DNA of 64,000 bases from Anoxybacteroides rupiense (GTDB lineage Bacteria > Bacillota > Bacilli > Bacillales > Anoxybacillaceae), in contig NZ_JACIDF010000002.1 in NCBI RefSeq assembly GCF_014196195.1, forward strand, positions 124,001 through 188,000, in the 5' to 3' direction. The translations under genes were made by a program, and so were the position numbers. This document shows positions 46,981-56,950 of this stretch, piece by piece. The stretch's first letter is position 1. The number at the start of each line of letters is the position of its first letter. The notes beneath the pieces were generated by a model. It did not search any database. It had not been told where the DNA came from and saw nothing but the letters and a program-made list of their open reading frames with translations.

Positions 46981-48009
46981 CTATTTTTCTAAAATATTGA
47001 TTAAATCTTCCATTTCATTCGTTTTCATGCGCGCCATTAATGAATCTGCCCCTTCTTTCGGATCTTTTCCGTTAAACAATACGTCGTAAAGCACCTCAGT
47101 AATGGGCATTTTCACATTCAGCTTTTTAGCAAGCTGATGAGCGGCTTTGGTTGTTCTGACTCCTTCGACAACCATTCCCATACTTTGAAGCACTTCATCC
47201 AGCGGATTTCCTTTACCGAGTAAATGTCCTGCTCTCCAATTGCGCGAATGCACGCTTGTACACGTAACAATTAAATCGCCAATGCCCGCCAACCCTGAGA
47301 AAGTCAACGGATTCGCCCCCAGCGCGCAGCCTAATCGCGCAATTTCCGCAAGCCCTCTTGTAATAAGAGCCGCCTTGGCGTTATCTCCGTATCCTAATCC
47401 GTCTGTAATCCCAGCGGCAAGGGCGATAATATTTTTTAATGCTCCGCCAATTTCAATCCCGATTAAATCTGGATTCGTATAGACCCGAAAATACTGCGAG
47501 TTCATAAATAAATCTTGAACGCGTTCAGCTGCCGTCATATTTTTCGACGAAACGGTTACTGTCGTCGGATGGCGCAGGCTCACTTCCTCCGCATGGCTCG
47601 GTCCCGACAACACAACGACATCCTGCAAAAGCGTTCCCATTTCCTCTTCAATAATCTCCGAAATTCGTTTATGTGTATCTGGTTCAATTCCTTTGCTAAC
47701 CGTTACAATCGTAATCGGTTGTCGCAGACATTGCTTTACTTTTCTGAGCACCTCGCGAATGGCCTTAGTTGGAACAGCCAGTACAGCTGTGTCAATCGCT
47801 TCAAGTGCCTCGCTCAAAGAAGAATACCCCGTAATTCCTTCAGGAAGCTGAATTCCCGGCAAATATTTTTCATTTGTCCGCTTTTCGTTAATTTCTTTGA
47901 TTTGCTCAGGGCGTTGGCCCCATAAACGAACGCCATGACCGTTATCGGCCAGCACCATGGCCAGCGCCGTGCCCCAGCTTCCCGCCCCCAATACCGCAAT
48001 TTGCTCCAC
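46981..48009 (-). CDS. gpsA: NAD(P)-dependent glycerol-3-phosphate dehydrogenase
   Basis: Makes sn-glycerol 3-phosphate from dihydroxyacetone phosphate for phospholipids. The 342-residue enzyme shows the dinucleotide motif [19 protein letters not shown] (about 6-24), [33 protein letters not shown] (about 140), the catalytic Lys in [19 protein letters not shown] (about 190), and [11 protein letters not shown] with [12 protein letters not shown]. Start is probably GTG 48009 (9 bases after AGGAA); GTG 48018 is the alternative. Just downstream of der, as in B. subtilis. Confidence 0.95.
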   Translation of the reverse strand: MEQIAVLGAGSWGTALAMVLADNGHGVRLWGQRPEQIKEINEKRTNEKYLPGIQLPEGITGYSSLSEALEAIDTAVLAVPTKAIREVLRKVKQCLRQPITIVTVSKGIEPDTHKRISEIIEEEMGTLLQDVVVLSGPSHAEEVSLRHPTTVTVSSKNMTAAERVQDLFMNSQYFRVYTNPDLIGIEIGGALKNIIALAAGITDGLGYGDNAKAALITRGLAEIARLGCALGANPLTFSGLAGIGDLIVTCTSVHSRNWRAGHLLGKGNPLDEVLQSMGMVVEGVRTTKAAHQLAKKLNVKMPITEVLYDVLFNGKDPKEGADSLMARMKTNEMEDLINILEK

Positions 48010-48030
48010 TCTTACCACTTCCTCACCATA

Positions 48031-49341
48031 TTATTTTCTTGGTCTAGCAATTAGTTTAATGGGCGTGCCTTCAAAGCCAAATGCATCCCGAATCCGATTT
48101 TCTAAAAAGCGTTCATACGAAAAATGCATCAGTTCTGGATCATTGACAAACACAACAAATGTCGGCGGCTTGACTGCTACTTGGGTGACATAATAAATTT
48201 TTAAGCGCTGGCCGTTATGGGTCGGCGTCGGATTCATCGCTACGGCATCCATAATGACTTCGTTTAAGACATTTGTTTGCACGCGCATTGCGTGATTTTC
48301 ACTAACCGTTTGCACAAGCGGCAACAGTTTATGCAGACGCTGCTTCGTTTTTGCTGATACAAACAAAATCGGAGCATAATCAAGGAATTGGAAATGATCA
48401 CGAATTTTTCGTTCAAATTCTATGAGCGTTTTATCATCCTTTTCCAGAGCATCCCATTTATTGACGACAATGACAACTCCCCGTCCTGCTTCATGAGCAT
48501 AGCCGGCAATTTTTTTATCTTGCTCGATGATTCCTTCTTCTGCATTTAATACGACAAGAACGACATCGGATCGTTCAATCGCTTTGAGCGCACGCAAAAT
48601 ACTATATTTTTCAGTGCTTTCGTAAATTTTGCCCCTTTTTCTCATACCGGCTGTATCAATAATGACGTATTCTTGTCCCTCACGCGTAAATGTTGTATCG
48701 ACAGCATCACGCGTTGTGCCGGCCATATCGCTTACAATGACGCGCTCTTCCCCTAAAATAGCATTTACTAACGATGATTTCCCGACATTAGGACGGCCAA
48801 TTAAGCAAAACTTAATGACATCATCCTCATAATCCGATTCAGCTTGCTTAGGAAAATGCTGAGCCACGGCATCCAATAAATCTCCAAGTCCTGTGCCATG
48901 CGATCCCGAAATTGGATACGGTTCACCAAATCCAAGAGCATAAAAGTCATAAATCAGATCCCGCATATCCGGGTTGTCGATTTTATTGACAGCCAGCACA
49001 ACCGGCTTATTGGAGCGATGCAGCATTTTGGCTACCTCTTCATCTGCTGCCGTTACCCCATCGCGCCCATTCGTCATAAAGATAATCACATCCGCCTCAT
49101 CAATTGCAATTTCTGCCTGCTGGCGAATCTGTACTAATAAAGGTTCGTCACCAATATCAATTCCACCTGTATCAATCACATGAAATTTATAATTTAACCA
49201 TTCAGCACTGCTGTATATCCGATCTCGAGTGACTCCCGGCACATCTTCAACAATCGAAATGCGTTCGCCAGCAATTCGATTAAAAATGGTCGATTTTCCC
49301 ACATTTGGACGACCAACAATCGCTACTACTGGATTGGCCAT
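48031..49341 (-). CDS. der: Ribosome-assembly GTPase Der (EngA)
   Basis: Essential GTPase in 50S maturation. The 436-residue protein has two tandem G domains: [20 protein letters not shown] with IDTGGI and NKID in the first, and [19 protein letters not shown] with [10 protein letters not shown] and NKWD in the second, then the C-terminal KH-like domain ([28 protein letters not shown]). ATG 49341 with AAAGGATG about 5 bases upstream; the ORF's extra 15 codons have no family support. Length equals that of B. subtilis Der. Confidence 0.97.
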   Translation of the reverse strand: MANPVVAIVGRPNVGKSTIFNRIAGERISIVEDVPGVTRDRIYSSAEWLNYKFHVIDTGGIDIGDEPLLVQIRQQAEIAIDEADVIIFMTNGRDGVTAADEEVAKMLHRSNKPVVLAVNKIDNPDMRDLIYDFYALGFGEPYPISGSHGTGLGDLLDAVAQHFPKQAESDYEDDVIKFCLIGRPNVGKSSLVNAILGEERVIVSDMAGTTRDAVDTTFTREGQEYVIIDTAGMRKRGKIYESTEKYSILRALKAIERSDVVLVVLNAEEGIIEQDKKIAGYAHEAGRGVVIVVNKWDALEKDDKTLIEFERKIRDHFQFLDYAPILFVSAKTKQRLHKLLPLVQTVSENHAMRVQTNVLNEVIMDAVAMNPTPTHNGQRLKIYYVTQVAVKPPTFVVFVNDPELMHFSYERFLENRIRDAFGFEGTPIKLIARPRK

Positions 49342-49435
49342 TATATCATCCTTTCCTTCATTCTGATTACGGCGACTCAAAAACACAGCTGTTTTATTTT
49401 ATCAAAAACGATCACACTCAACAATAGAAAGAGCG

Positions 49436-50035
49436 CTATAACGGTTTATTTCGTTTCATCTGTTTGTGGACCATATCAGCATAAACAGAAATATTTTCCA
49501 ATGCTGACCATAAGGCCAGACACACACATGAAAGTGATAGTTCATCCAAAAAGGCAAGCGAACCAATCGCATAAGGAAACGAATACGTCTTGATTACGAA
49601 TGCATACATCATTTCTCCTTGGCAACTTCCAGCAATGATACATAACAATCTTTCTGGAAAATGATGATGCAACATGAGGCAGACAAATGTTAACATGATC
49701 GCGACCATCCACGTTTTGTCAATCAGCATCCAGACAGGATCAATCAAAATAAGCAGATGGAAGGCAGCATACACAAATGAAACCATCATCATCGATAGCA
49801 ACATATAAACAAGCTTCCAGCCACTTTTTTTAGTGATAAAATAATAGGCAATCACAAGAGCGAATAAAAAAGATAAAGTGATAGAAAAAACGCCAATGGT
49901 TATATGATAAATAGAAAGCATAATGGAAATAAGCACAGCGGCGGCTAGCATAGTGCGCGCTTTTGTTTTTTTCATTAAAAATGTAGCAAAAATCCAGCAT
50001 GCCCACGAGCACCAATAAAAATAGAATCCTTCCAC
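49436..50035 (-). CDS. yphA: YphA-like polytopic membrane protein
   Basis: A 199-residue membrane protein with about six hydrophobic segments, starting VEGFYFYWCSWACWIFATFL and ending in a basic tail, HKQMKRNKPL. Similar in size and position to YphA of B. subtilis; function unknown. GTG 50035 chosen: GGGAGG is 6 bases upstream and the length matches. The track-length ORF starting at 50059 would include the ribosome-binding site. Upstream of der by about 95 bases. Confidence 0.8.
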   Translation of the reverse strand: MEGFYFYWCSWACWIFATFLMKKTKARTMLAAAVLISIMLSIYHITIGVFSITLSFLFALVIAYYFITKKSGWKLVYMLLSMMMVSFVYAAFHLLILIDPVWMLIDKTWMVAIMLTFVCLMLHHHFPERLLCIIAGSCQGEMMYAFVIKTYSFPYAIGSLAFLDELSLSCVCLALWSALENISVYADMVHKQMKRNKPL

Positions 50036-50059
50036 ATGAATCCTCCCTTCTCTTTCCAT

Positions 50060-50524
50060 TATTTCACGTTTTCTAAAAACCTAACCCTTGTCATCACCTG
50101 TATAGACTCGAATCAAAAAAGAAAGAACCATCGAAAATCATTGGCAACCACCGGAAAATCAAATTGCATTTTTTCACATAGCAAACGTGATGTGTCAACA
50201 GTTGCTCCAAAACAAGTGGATGATGCGGTAGAGCATCCAAACATGCCGCTTTTAGAGCGCGCAAAAAGTCCATTAAATCTCTATCGCTCGGTCTTTTGTC
50301 GCATATTTGCATGGAAGAGTCACCCCCTCTTTTCCTCACATCGGCATCTTTCCGTCTAAAGTCCGGTTCATTCCATTAGCCAATCGTCTGTAAGTGGTCA
50401 CCGCGAACAAATCGGATCATGCTCTTTTTTTCACTTTGCTTCTTCAAGCCTGATATCGTTGCATACAAGAAATCAAAACGTGTGAAACTATTCTTGAAGT
50501 TTAAGGAGAAAGGGGAGTGTTCTA
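50060..50524. other. Region between yphA and ypzI with one doubtful ORF
   Basis: Apart from a doubtful 72-codon minus-strand frame (50094-50312), I see no gene. The ypzI ribosome-binding site occupies the right end; no clear promoter boxes were found. Confidence 0.5.
50094..50312 (-). CDS. Doubtful small ORF, 72 aa, not recognised
   Basis: A minus-strand frame starting ATG 50312 with AGGGGGTGA about 7 bases upstream. The product begins MQICDKRPSDRDLMDFLRAL and ends DGSFFFDSSLYR; the first 45 residues look like a helical soluble segment, the end is hydrophobic and irregular. No family recognised. The ribosome-binding site is the main argument for it; the poor composition of the C-terminal part argues against. 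It may be a truncated or recent gene. Confidence 0.3.
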   Translation of the reverse strand: MQICDKRPSDRDLMDFLRALKAACLDALPHHPLVLEQLLTHHVCYVKKCNLIFRWLPMIFDGSFFFDSSLYR

Positions 50525-50659
50525 ATGGGAAAGGACCGTCAGGAAAAAAAGCTCAAGCGCTCTGGACGCGTTGAATCTGATCGCGACCAAGCGCTTGAAA
50601 ACAAGGGGGCGACTCGTCTCGACACACCGGACGAAGCGCAGGAACAAAATCAACATTAA
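50525..50659 (+). CDS. ypzI: YpzI family protein, 44 aa
   Basis: A 44-residue highly charged protein (MGKDRQEKKLKRSGRVESDR, then DQALENKGATRLDTPDEAQ). It matches the YpzI family of Bacillaceae as I recall it, encoded near yphA and fni. Function unknown; the composition suggests a disordered or nucleic-acid-associated small protein. GGGGAG lies 7 bases before the ATG and a strong terminator follows. Plus strand, opposite to its neighbours. Confidence 0.85.
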   Translation: MGKDRQEKKLKRSGRVESDRDQALENKGATRLDTPDEAQEQNQH

Positions 50660-50688
50660 CCTCGTCCAATGATCGTTTATGGATACTA

Positions 50689-50730
50689 AAAATAAAAGCT
50701 GACTTTACGAGAAAAGTCAGCTTTTATTTC
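50689..50730. terminator. Strong bidirectional terminator after ypzI
   Basis: AATAAAAGCTGACTT/AAGTCAGCTTTTATT, a perfect 15-bp stem with T-rich flanks on the plus strand and an AT-rich lower stem. About 30 bases after the ypzI stop. Confidence 0.9.
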
Positions 50731-50762
50731 TTTCGATCTTTTCTATCGCAAACTGTCGTAAG

Positions 50763-50811
50763 CCTCTCCCGCCTGCACTTCGTTAAGGGGGGAGACTTCT
50801 CGGTGGATGAT
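50763..50811. repeat. Dispersed hairpin repeat, copy C
   Basis: CTTCGTTAAG, then GGGAGACTTCTCGGTGGATG, matching copies A and B in the same orientation. TCTCCC and GGGAGA can pair. It lies between the ypzI terminator and the fni 3' end. Confidence 0.6.
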
Positions 50812-50900
50812 ATAAAAAACGCTTGTCAGACAAAAAACATAGCCTAGCAAGGTTCGAAACGCAAGATAAAAGCGATTGCCAGCAGGTGAAAATCCGCTTT

Positions 50901-51950
50901 TTATCTGCGGCTGTATACTTTCGTATCGAATCCTCTTTCATTGAGCCAATGATGTGTTTGCCCATAAATCACAAGCGGAACATGCCGAAGCTCTTCAATG
51001 GTTCGAGTGCCTAAAGCCGTCATCAACAGGCGAAAATCTTTGTGCCATTCATGAATAAGCTCCAGTAACGACTCTGTCCCCTGTTCCATCCATACTTTCA
51101 AAAATAACTGTGCGACTCCCACCGCTTGTGCGCCAAGAGCGATCGCTTTTACCGCATCAAAGGCGCTGCGCACTCCCCCGCTTCCAATTACCGACAGAGA
51201 GGTGGCGCTTTGTGACACTTCTACAATGGACGCAGCGGTTGAAATTCCCCAATCGTTAAAATAGGATAAGCTGGTCGGGCGCCGATTGTTTTCAATACGA
51301 GCAAAATTCGTGCCGCCAAAGCCGCCGACATCGACAATCGTAACACCGATCTCCTCCAGCTTTTGTGCCGTTTCCTTGCTCATGCCAAAGCCAACTTCCT
51401 TGACAATAATCGGCACACCGACAGCATGGACCATGCGCTCAATCCGGCGCAAAGCTCCGATAAAGTTGCGGTCACCTTCAGGCATGACCAACTCTTGCAC
51501 AGAATTTAAGTGAATCTGCAAGCCATTTGCTTCGATCATTTCGACCGCTTGCTTCGCTTCGTCTACTGTCGCTTCACTGCCAATATTCGCAAAAACAACA
51601 CCTGTTGGATTGACTCGACGAACAATTTCGAAGGACTGCCGCTCTTTTGCATCCTTGACCGCTGCCATCTGGGAACCGACAGCCATGGCAATTCCGCATT
51701 CCTTTGCAATTTCAGCTAATCCTTTGTTAATTTCCAGAGTCGGCTGTCCCCCTCCTCCTGTCATCGCATTGACAAAAAGAGGCGAACTTAATGAAAGTTC
51801 ACCTAAAGTCGTGCTCAAATTCACATCATTTGTACCTATATCAGGCAGGCTTTGATGAACAAATACAATGTCATCGAATCCTGCTTCTCTTTTTTGTTCA
51901 AGATTTAGCGCATGCACAATGTGCTCTAGCTTCCGTCTGCCTCTTTCCAC
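50901..51950 (-). CDS. fni: Isopentenyl-diphosphate delta-isomerase, type II (FMN)
   Basis: Interconverts isopentenyl and dimethylallyl diphosphate for isoprenoids, including the heptaprenyl chain of menaquinone. The 349-residue FMN-dependent TIM barrel shows LFVNAMTGGGGQPTLEINKG (about 68), AVGSQMAA, LQIHLNSVQELVMPEGDRNF, KEVGFGMSKETA and DVGGFGGTNFARIENNR, then SGGVRSAFDAVKAIALGAQA. Start taken as GTG 51950, six bases after GGTGA and giving the B. subtilis length; ATG 51956 abuts that site. It follows the S1-domain gene closely. Confidence 0.95.
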   Translation of the reverse strand: MERGRRKLEHIVHALNLEQKREAGFDDIVFVHQSLPDIGTNDVNLSTTLGELSLSSPLFVNAMTGGGGQPTLEINKGLAEIAKECGIAMAVGSQMAAVKDAKERQSFEIVRRVNPTGVVFANIGSEATVDEAKQAVEMIEANGLQIHLNSVQELVMPEGDRNFIGALRRIERMVHAVGVPIIVKEVGFGMSKETAQKLEEIGVTIVDVGGFGGTNFARIENNRRPTSLSYFNDWGISTAASIVEVSQSATSLSVIGSGGVRSAFDAVKAIALGAQAVGVAQLFLKVWMEQGTESLLELIHEWHKDFRLLMTALGTRTIEELRHVPLVIYGQTHHWLNERGFDTKVYSRR

Positions 51951-51962
51951 TAGCATTCACCG

Positions 51963-53120
51963 TTATTTCAGTTTCTTAAGCTGGTCACCAACCACTTCCC
52001 CAAGTTGGAAGCCTGTTGATTCTGCCTGTTTTGTATATTGGCTGTAATCTTCTTCATTCACTGGCTCTTCCATTAACTCGCGCATGCTTAATGAAATGCG
52101 ATGCTCCGCTTCGTTGACTTCAAGCACTTTTACTTGAGCCTCATCGCCTTCTTGTAATACCTCGTGCGGAGTGCCAATATGCTTATTAGAAATTTGTGAA
52201 ATATGCACAAGGCCTTCAACGCCTGGGAAAATTTCAACAAACGCTCCAAAAGGCACAAGACGTTTTACTTTTCCTGTTACTACATCGCCAGGTGCTAGTT
52301 TTTGTGAAATATTTTCCCATGGGCCCGGCAGCGCCTCCTTAACAGACAGCGAAATGCGGCCGCTTTCTTCGTTCACTGACAGCACCTTCACTTTTAACGT
52401 ATCTCCTTCTTGAACAACATCAGACGGATGAGCGACACGTGCGTGAGACAGCTGCGAAATATGTACAAGTCCATCAAAGCCGCCGATGTCAACAAATACG
52501 CCAAAATCAGTAATACGGCGAACGGTGCCTTCAATCACTTGCCCTTCTTGAAGCTTCTGGAATGCTTGCTTCCGCTGTTCTTCTTGTTGTTGTTCAATCA
52601 CCGCGCGATGAGATAAAATCACGCGATTTTTAGCGCGATCCAACTCTACAACCTTCACTTTCAACGTGCGCCCTTTATAATCAGAAAAGTCTTCCACAAA
52701 ATAAGTTTCAACAAACGATGCCGGGATGAACCCTCTTACGCCGACATCCGCAACAAGACCGCCCTTTACAATATCCTTTACCACCACATCAAACGGCTCG
52801 CCGCTTGTAAATCGCTTTTCTAGCTCCTCCCAGGCGCGGTCCGCATCGACTGCCTTTTTAGATAAAATTAATAATCCTTCGTCTTCATTTTCTCCTTCTT
52901 CCACTTTTTTCACTTTTGCAACGATCTCATCCCCAACGGATACCGCATCGCTTGTTTTTTCAATATGAAGGCTGGATAGCTCGCTAATCGGAATGATGCC
53001 GCTTTGCTTGCTGCCTGCAATATCCACAAGCACTTGTTTTTCTTCAAGCTTGGCGACTTTGCCGTGAACGAGATCACCCACCTTATATACATTTACCTCT
53101 ACATTCATATCCTCTACCAT
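51963..53120 (-). CDS. ypfD: S1 RNA-binding-domain protein (RpsA/YpfD homologue)
   Basis: A 385-residue protein with four S1 domains, beginning near residues 12 (KVGDLVHGKVAKLEEKQVLV), 100 (FDVVVKDIVKGGLVADVGVR), 185 (VIEGTVRRITDFGVFVDIGG) and 270 (DVVTGKVKRLVPFGAFVEIF), the last two followed by LVHISQLSH and LVHISQISN. Homologous to ribosomal protein S1, but shorter than the six-domain form; in Bacillus it is not an essential ribosomal protein. GGAGG 7 bases before the ATG. Downstream of plsC and cmk. Confidence 0.95.
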   Translation of the reverse strand: MVEDMNVEVNVYKVGDLVHGKVAKLEEKQVLVDIAGSKQSGIIPISELSSLHIEKTSDAVSVGDEIVAKVKKVEEGENEDEGLLILSKKAVDADRAWEELEKRFTSGEPFDVVVKDIVKGGLVADVGVRGFIPASFVETYFVEDFSDYKGRTLKVKVVELDRAKNRVILSHRAVIEQQQEEQRKQAFQKLQEGQVIEGTVRRITDFGVFVDIGGFDGLVHISQLSHARVAHPSDVVQEGDTLKVKVLSVNEESGRISLSVKEALPGPWENISQKLAPGDVVTGKVKRLVPFGAFVEIFPGVEGLVHISQISNKHIGTPHEVLQEGDEAQVKVLEVNEAEHRISLSMRELMEEPVNEEDYSQYTKQAESTGFQLGEVVGDQLKKLK

Positions 53121-53255
53121 TAAAAACCCTCCTTCGTCGACTACCCATAGCTACTGTAAAGCATGACCAAAGGAAACAAATGTGCTTATTTTCCCATGAG
53201 GTCTACTTTTCTCATTATTATACCATATTTTTTCAAAAAGCATGTATTGGAATGC

Positions 53256-53846
53256 TCAACGATGTTCATCTAAAAGTGCTTGAATATGATTCATAATGTA
53301 ATCCGTTGCTTCCTCAGGAGACGCCTTGCGTTCTCTCAGCTCATCCATTGGAATTGGCAAACCGTATACAACTTTCAGTCTTTTCAATGGCCGATATGGC
53401 CCGATAATCGCGCAAGGCACTACTTGGGCATCCGTTCTTAAAGCAAAAAAGCCGACACCAGACAGCCCCTTTTTTAATTTGCCGTCCCTGCTTCTTGTCC
53501 CCTCCGGAAAAATTCCGAGCACATTTCCTTGCTTTAGCACATCCAAGCCCGTTCGTAGTGCTTGCCGGTCGCTCATTCCCCGCTTAACCGGAAAAGCTTG
53601 CAATGACGGAAGCAAGCTTTTTAAAATCGGTACACGAAATAGCTCTTCCTTCGCCATAAAATGAATAGGCCTTGGAGCTGTAATGCCGACAATTGGAGGA
53701 TCTAAATTGCTAATATGGTTAGAACAAAGAAGTACGCCGCCTTCCTTCGGAAAATGTTCGGTGCCGATGATTTCGACACGATAAAGGGGCTTTAAAATCC
53801 CCGATACCACTCCTTTCGCAAACGAATAAAAATTCAAGGCGATCAA
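53256..53846 (-). CDS. plsC: 1-acyl-glycerol-3-phosphate acyltransferase (PlsC family)
   Basis: Acylates lysophosphatidic acid in phospholipid synthesis. The 196-residue protein has the catalytic HX4D in [14 protein letters not shown] (about 38), the substrate-binding [15 protein letters not shown] (about 115) and [11 protein letters not shown]-terminal hydrophobic region for membrane association. The start is probably TTG 53846, overlapping the cmk stop as TTGA with GAGG 7 bases upstream; a second TTG three codons later is possible. Coupled to cmk. Substrate assigned from family. Confidence 0.9.
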   Translation of the reverse strand: MIALNFYSFAKGVVSGILKPLYRVEIIGTEHFPKEGGVLLCSNHISNLDPPIVGITAPRPIHFMAKEELFRVPILKSLLPSLQAFPVKRGMSDRQALRTGLDVLKQGNVLGIFPEGTRSRDGKLKKGLSGVGFFALRTDAQVVPCAIIGPYRPLKRLKVVYGLPIPMDELRERKASPEEATDYIMNHIQALLDEHR

Positions 53847-54511
53847 ATCCTTTCCTCTATGATTTTCATAATCTCGTTCACGACATCATTGATAGATAAA
53901 GAAGTTGTGTCAATTTCAACGGCATCTTCCGCTTTTTTCAGCGGCGCAACCTCCCGTTCGGAGTCTATCTTATCCCGGCGGGCGATTTCCTCCTTCAGCT
54001 TCTCCAAATCGGAGGCAAATCCTCGAGCCAAGTTTTCCTCATGCCGACGCTTGGCTCGCTCCTCTACCGATGCCTTTAAAAAGATTTTGACTTCTGCCAG
54101 GGGCAATACATGCGTTCCGATGTCGCGCCCATCCATGACCACGCCGCCCCGTTCGCCTAATGCCCGCTGCCGTGCCACCATTTCCTCACGAATAAGCGGA
54201 TGCTTCGCCACTAATGAAACAGAATTGGTGACTTCTTCACTCCGAATAACATCTGTTATATTTTGTCCGTTAACAAGCACAAGCTGACCGCGTTCAGAAG
54301 GCTTCAATTCAATATATGTATCGCGTAATACCTGCAAAAGCGCTTGTTGATCATGTAGATCAACTCCCTTTTGCAACGCAAGATACGTAAGAGCACGGTA
54401 CATCGCTCCTGTATCAATGTAAACATAAGCAAGTTTTTCTGCCACAATTTTTGCAACCGTGCTTTTTCCGGCAGCGGCTGGTCCGTCAATGGCAATTGAT
54501 ATTCGCTTCAT
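53843..54511 (-). CDS. cmk: Cytidylate kinase
   Basis: Phosphorylates CMP and dCMP with ATP. The 222-residue P-loop kinase has [20 protein letters not shown] (about 5-24), [13 protein letters not shown] (about 31), [15 protein letters not shown] (about 100) and the lid region RAKRRHEEN, then [20 protein letters not shown] with the C-terminal [15 protein letters not shown] 54511 with AGGAGG 4-5 bases upstream; the ORF's 50 upstream codons include the ypfB terminator and were excluded. Confidence 0.96.
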   Translation of the reverse strand: MKRISIAIDGPAAAGKSTVAKIVAEKLAYVYIDTGAMYRALTYLALQKGVDLHDQQALLQVLRDTYIELKPSERGQLVLVNGQNITDVIRSEEVTNSVSLVAKHPLIREEMVARQRALGERGGVVMDGRDIGTHVLPLAEVKIFLKASVEERAKRRHEENLARGFASDLEKLKEEIARRDKIDSEREVAPLKKAEDAVEIDTTSLSINDVVNEIMKIIEERI

Positions 54512-54549
54512 ATACCCTCCTAATGATCGTTCAAACATATTTTTCAAAG

Positions 54550-54571
54550 AAAAAAGCAGGACATCTCCTGC
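54550..54571 (-). terminator. Rho-independent terminator after ypfB
   Basis: GCAGGA-GATG-TCCTGC followed by TTTTTTCTTTG on the minus strand, between ypfB and cmk. Confidence 0.85.
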
Positions 54572-54599
54572 ATACTTCGATGATATTTTATCACATGAC

Positions 54600-54782
54600 T
54601 CAAGGATGGTCGACGGTTGTTTCAATTGTTTTCGTTTTTTCCTGTTTGCTAACTCCTTCATATTCGTAGACTTTGGTCACATACGGAGCCAAAGGCGTAT
54701 ACAATAGCAAGCATTGTGCTAACAGTAAAAAGAGCAGCTGCACAATCACAATTTTAAGCAAAATGCGTTCCATTCGTTTCAT
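54600..54782 (-). CDS. ypfB: YpfB-like small membrane protein (DUF5359)
   Basis: A 60-residue protein: one N-terminal membrane segment ([20 protein letters not shown]) and a short extracytoplasmic tail, [20 protein letters not shown]. It matches YpfB in size and position. Function unknown. GAGG about 9 bases before the ATG. Between the PilZ protein gene and cmk, closed by its own terminator. Confidence 0.8.
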   Translation of the reverse strand: MKRMERILLKIVIVQLLFLLLAQCLLLYTPLAPYVTKVYEYEGVSKQEKTKTIETTVDHP

Positions 54783-54840
54783 CTGACAACCGCCTCTTTC
54801 GTTTTTTTGTCATTATCATCCTTTCACATTTTTCTTTCTT

Positions 54841-55512
54841 TTATTCTGGTAGTCCTTCTGCTTTTTTCCTTATAGCTAGTTGTCTTTCAAAGCTGTAGCG
54901 TATCAGTAGAACGCGATCTTGAGAAGAGATGGTCAAAAACTGCAATGATGCCTTCTGAACATAGCTCCCTTCCACCTGAAACACTCGAACAATTTTGGCT
55001 GGCACTTTCATATAATGATATTCTCCCGATTTCATAGGCAGGACAAACCAAGCCTCCACTATCATTCCTGACAAAATATGGATTCCTCTTTCCGGCAAAA
55101 CAATGGCCGCTCCTCCTGCACTGATATCCGTGGTCATGGTGGCAAAGGGAGAAAATTCTCCTTGAAGCGGATGAATCGCAACATCTACTGTAGCTTCCAC
55201 ACGCACATATTGCCTGCGCTGCACACGGATCAGGCGCTGTTCATCTGGATAAGAAAGCATAATCATCGGAATCGGGTCGCGCACTTTTCCCCTTACTTCT
55301 GTATCGAATAAATAAAGACTTCCATCTTTACCGACGAAGCTTGCTTTAAATTGCATTCCATTCATTAAAAATACAGTTTTCCCCGTTTTTTGATTAACAG
55401 GATAGTCGATATAAATAAAATCCGGGAAAACCTCTGCCACTTTGCATTTATATTCATGCACTTCTTTGTCGTTCCTTGATTCGAGAATGAGCACATCCCC
55501 AATTTTTATCAT
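54841..55512 (-). CDS. motI: PilZ-domain flagellar brake protein (MotI/DgrA-like)
   Basis: A c-di-GMP receptor that in B. subtilis (YpfA/MotI) binds the stator MotA and slows motility. The 223-residue protein has an N-terminal YcgR-type domain (residues 1-95) and a C-terminal PilZ domain with the c-di-GMP motif RRQYVRVEA (RxxxR, about 120) and DISAGGAAI (D-x-S-x-x-G, about 150). GAGGGAG before ATG. Upstream of ypfB. Symbol given by homology; the motility role is inferred. Confidence 0.88.
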   Translation of the reverse strand: MIKIGDVLILESRNDKEVHEYKCKVAEVFPDFIYIDYPVNQKTGKTVFLMNGMQFKASFVGKDGSLYLFDTEVRGKVRDPIPMIMLSYPDEQRLIRVQRRQYVRVEATVDVAIHPLQGEFSPFATMTTDISAGGAAIVLPERGIHILSGMIVEAWFVLPMKSGEYHYMKVPAKIVRVFQVEGSYVQKASLQFLTISSQDRVLLIRYSFERQLAIRKKAEGLPE

Positions 55513-55555
55513 ATGTTCTCCCTCACATTCCTTATCACCTTTCCTTTTTATTTAA

Positions 55556-55590
55556 ACAAAAAGGAAAAGCTCTTGACAAGCTTTTCCTTT
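55556..55590 (-). terminator. Rho-independent terminator after ypeB
   Basis: AAAGGAAAAGCT/AGCTTTTCCTTT, a perfect 12-bp stem with a 7-base loop and a TTTGTTTAAAT tail on the minus strand; it overlaps the ypeB stop codon. Confidence 0.88.
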
Positions 55591-56932
55591 AATCATACGT
55601 TCGTTCGACGCTTTGCATTTTGGTCACTTTTTCCTCAACGCCGTTTTGGGCATTGATGAAAATTTGATACGTATCATCGCCTAATGTGCCTAAAAACTCG
55701 TAACAAAGCACTTCTTGATTCAAGTCATTTGTAATCACAGACTGTCTCTCTTCCATCACTTTAACACTTGGATTTAGCTTCTCTCTTGCTTGTTCAAGCG
55801 AAATCGCTGGTTTTGGAAAGCGATGAAGGCTAGGGGAGGATAGGTAATCGCGAGCCGAGAAACCGACCACCGTTCCATCATCTAACGCAATTTTCATTTG
55901 GATCGCTTCCGGATATATGCGAATACCATGATCATTCGTAACAAAGGTCAATACGGCTACGTTGTCGTATTGAGTACTGTCATATAATTCAACATTGGTA
56001 AAATGATGCTTCTTTAAAAAATCCATGCCTTTCATCGTTGCTTCATTCAAACTGATCGCTTGTTTGTGAATGGCGCGGTTATCAATGGCCCAAATCGGGT
56101 AACCGCCTCTTTCTGTCACATCCATATACGTTTCTGTTTTTGTTTTTGGATCATAAATCGTGAGACTGTAGAAACGATCTTCCGCTCCTTTTCCACTGTG
56201 AACAACCTTGATCTTTTCGTTTCCTTTTAATCCTAAAAAGGATTTAGCAATCTTCTTCGCTTCATCTGCCGTAATTCGCTTTCCTTTCGCTCTAATAAAT
56301 CCCCGTTCTTGAACAGCAGCGCTTGTAAATGTCGGAGACAGATTCGCTGTTTCGGCAAACGATTCGACATTGCTTTCCACCGTTTTAAATCCATCAATAA
56401 TCGTGTTATCGCTCGGGCGCTGGTTTGTTGCTAGCGCCAGCTCTACATCCATCCAACGCAAATTATTTTTGATGACTAAATGCTGAACATTGCGCAGCTC
56501 ATTTTGAATATCAGACGCTTGTTTATAAAGAGTTTGCAACGTTTGATATTCTTGCTTGGTAAGCGGCTCTTTTGTTAAATCGCGAATCGCCGCACGATAA
56601 CTAAATGTACCGATCTGCGCAAGAAATTGTTGCGTTTTATTAAAGGGAAGAAGCGATAGTGGAAGCTGTCCAACGTCGGAATGCGCTTCCGAGGCAATCC
56701 GCCACACTTCTGCCAGCGCTGGAGAGAGCGACGTTTTAGAATTCATCGCTAATGTTGTGCCGATTTGATCGTGCAGCAGATCTATTTTGTAAGCTAAATC
56801 ATGAAATGAACGCTGATAATTGTTTTCGGCATGCACCAAAATCGCGTTTTTTTCCTGATGCTCACGATAGCCCCAGTAAGCTGTTCCAATAATCCCTAGT
56901 GATAAAAAGCCAATAAGCAAAGTCCGCAACAT
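55589..56932 (-). CDS. ypeB: Germination protein YpeB
   Basis: Needed for localisation and stability of the cortex-lytic enzyme SleB in the spore. The 447-residue protein has an N-terminal membrane segment (LRTLLIGFLSLGIIGTAYWG), a helical middle, and C-terminal PepSY repeats, for example ITADEAKKIAKSFLGLKGNE and ISLEQAREKLNPSVKVMEER. It lies 18 bases after sleB, the usual sleB-ypeB bicistron expressed in the forespore. ATG with AGGTG 7 bases upstream. Confidence 0.95.
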   Translation of the reverse strand: MLRTLLIGFLSLGIIGTAYWGYREHQEKNAILVHAENNYQRSFHDLAYKIDLLHDQIGTTLAMNSKTSLSPALAEVWRIASEAHSDVGQLPLSLLPFNKTQQFLAQIGTFSYRAAIRDLTKEPLTKQEYQTLQTLYKQASDIQNELRNVQHLVIKNNLRWMDVELALATNQRPSDNTIIDGFKTVESNVESFAETANLSPTFTSAAVQERGFIRAKGKRITADEAKKIAKSFLGLKGNEKIKVVHSGKGAEDRFYSLTIYDPKTKTETYMDVTERGGYPIWAIDNRAIHKQAISLNEATMKGMDFLKKHHFTNVELYDSTQYDNVAVLTFVTNDHGIRIYPEAIQMKIALDDGTVVGFSARDYLSSPSLHRFPKPAISLEQAREKLNPSVKVMEERQSVITNDLNQEVLCYEFLGTLGDDTYQIFINAQNGVEEKVTKMQSVERTYD

Positions 56933-56950
56933 ATAAAATCACCTGCCTTT

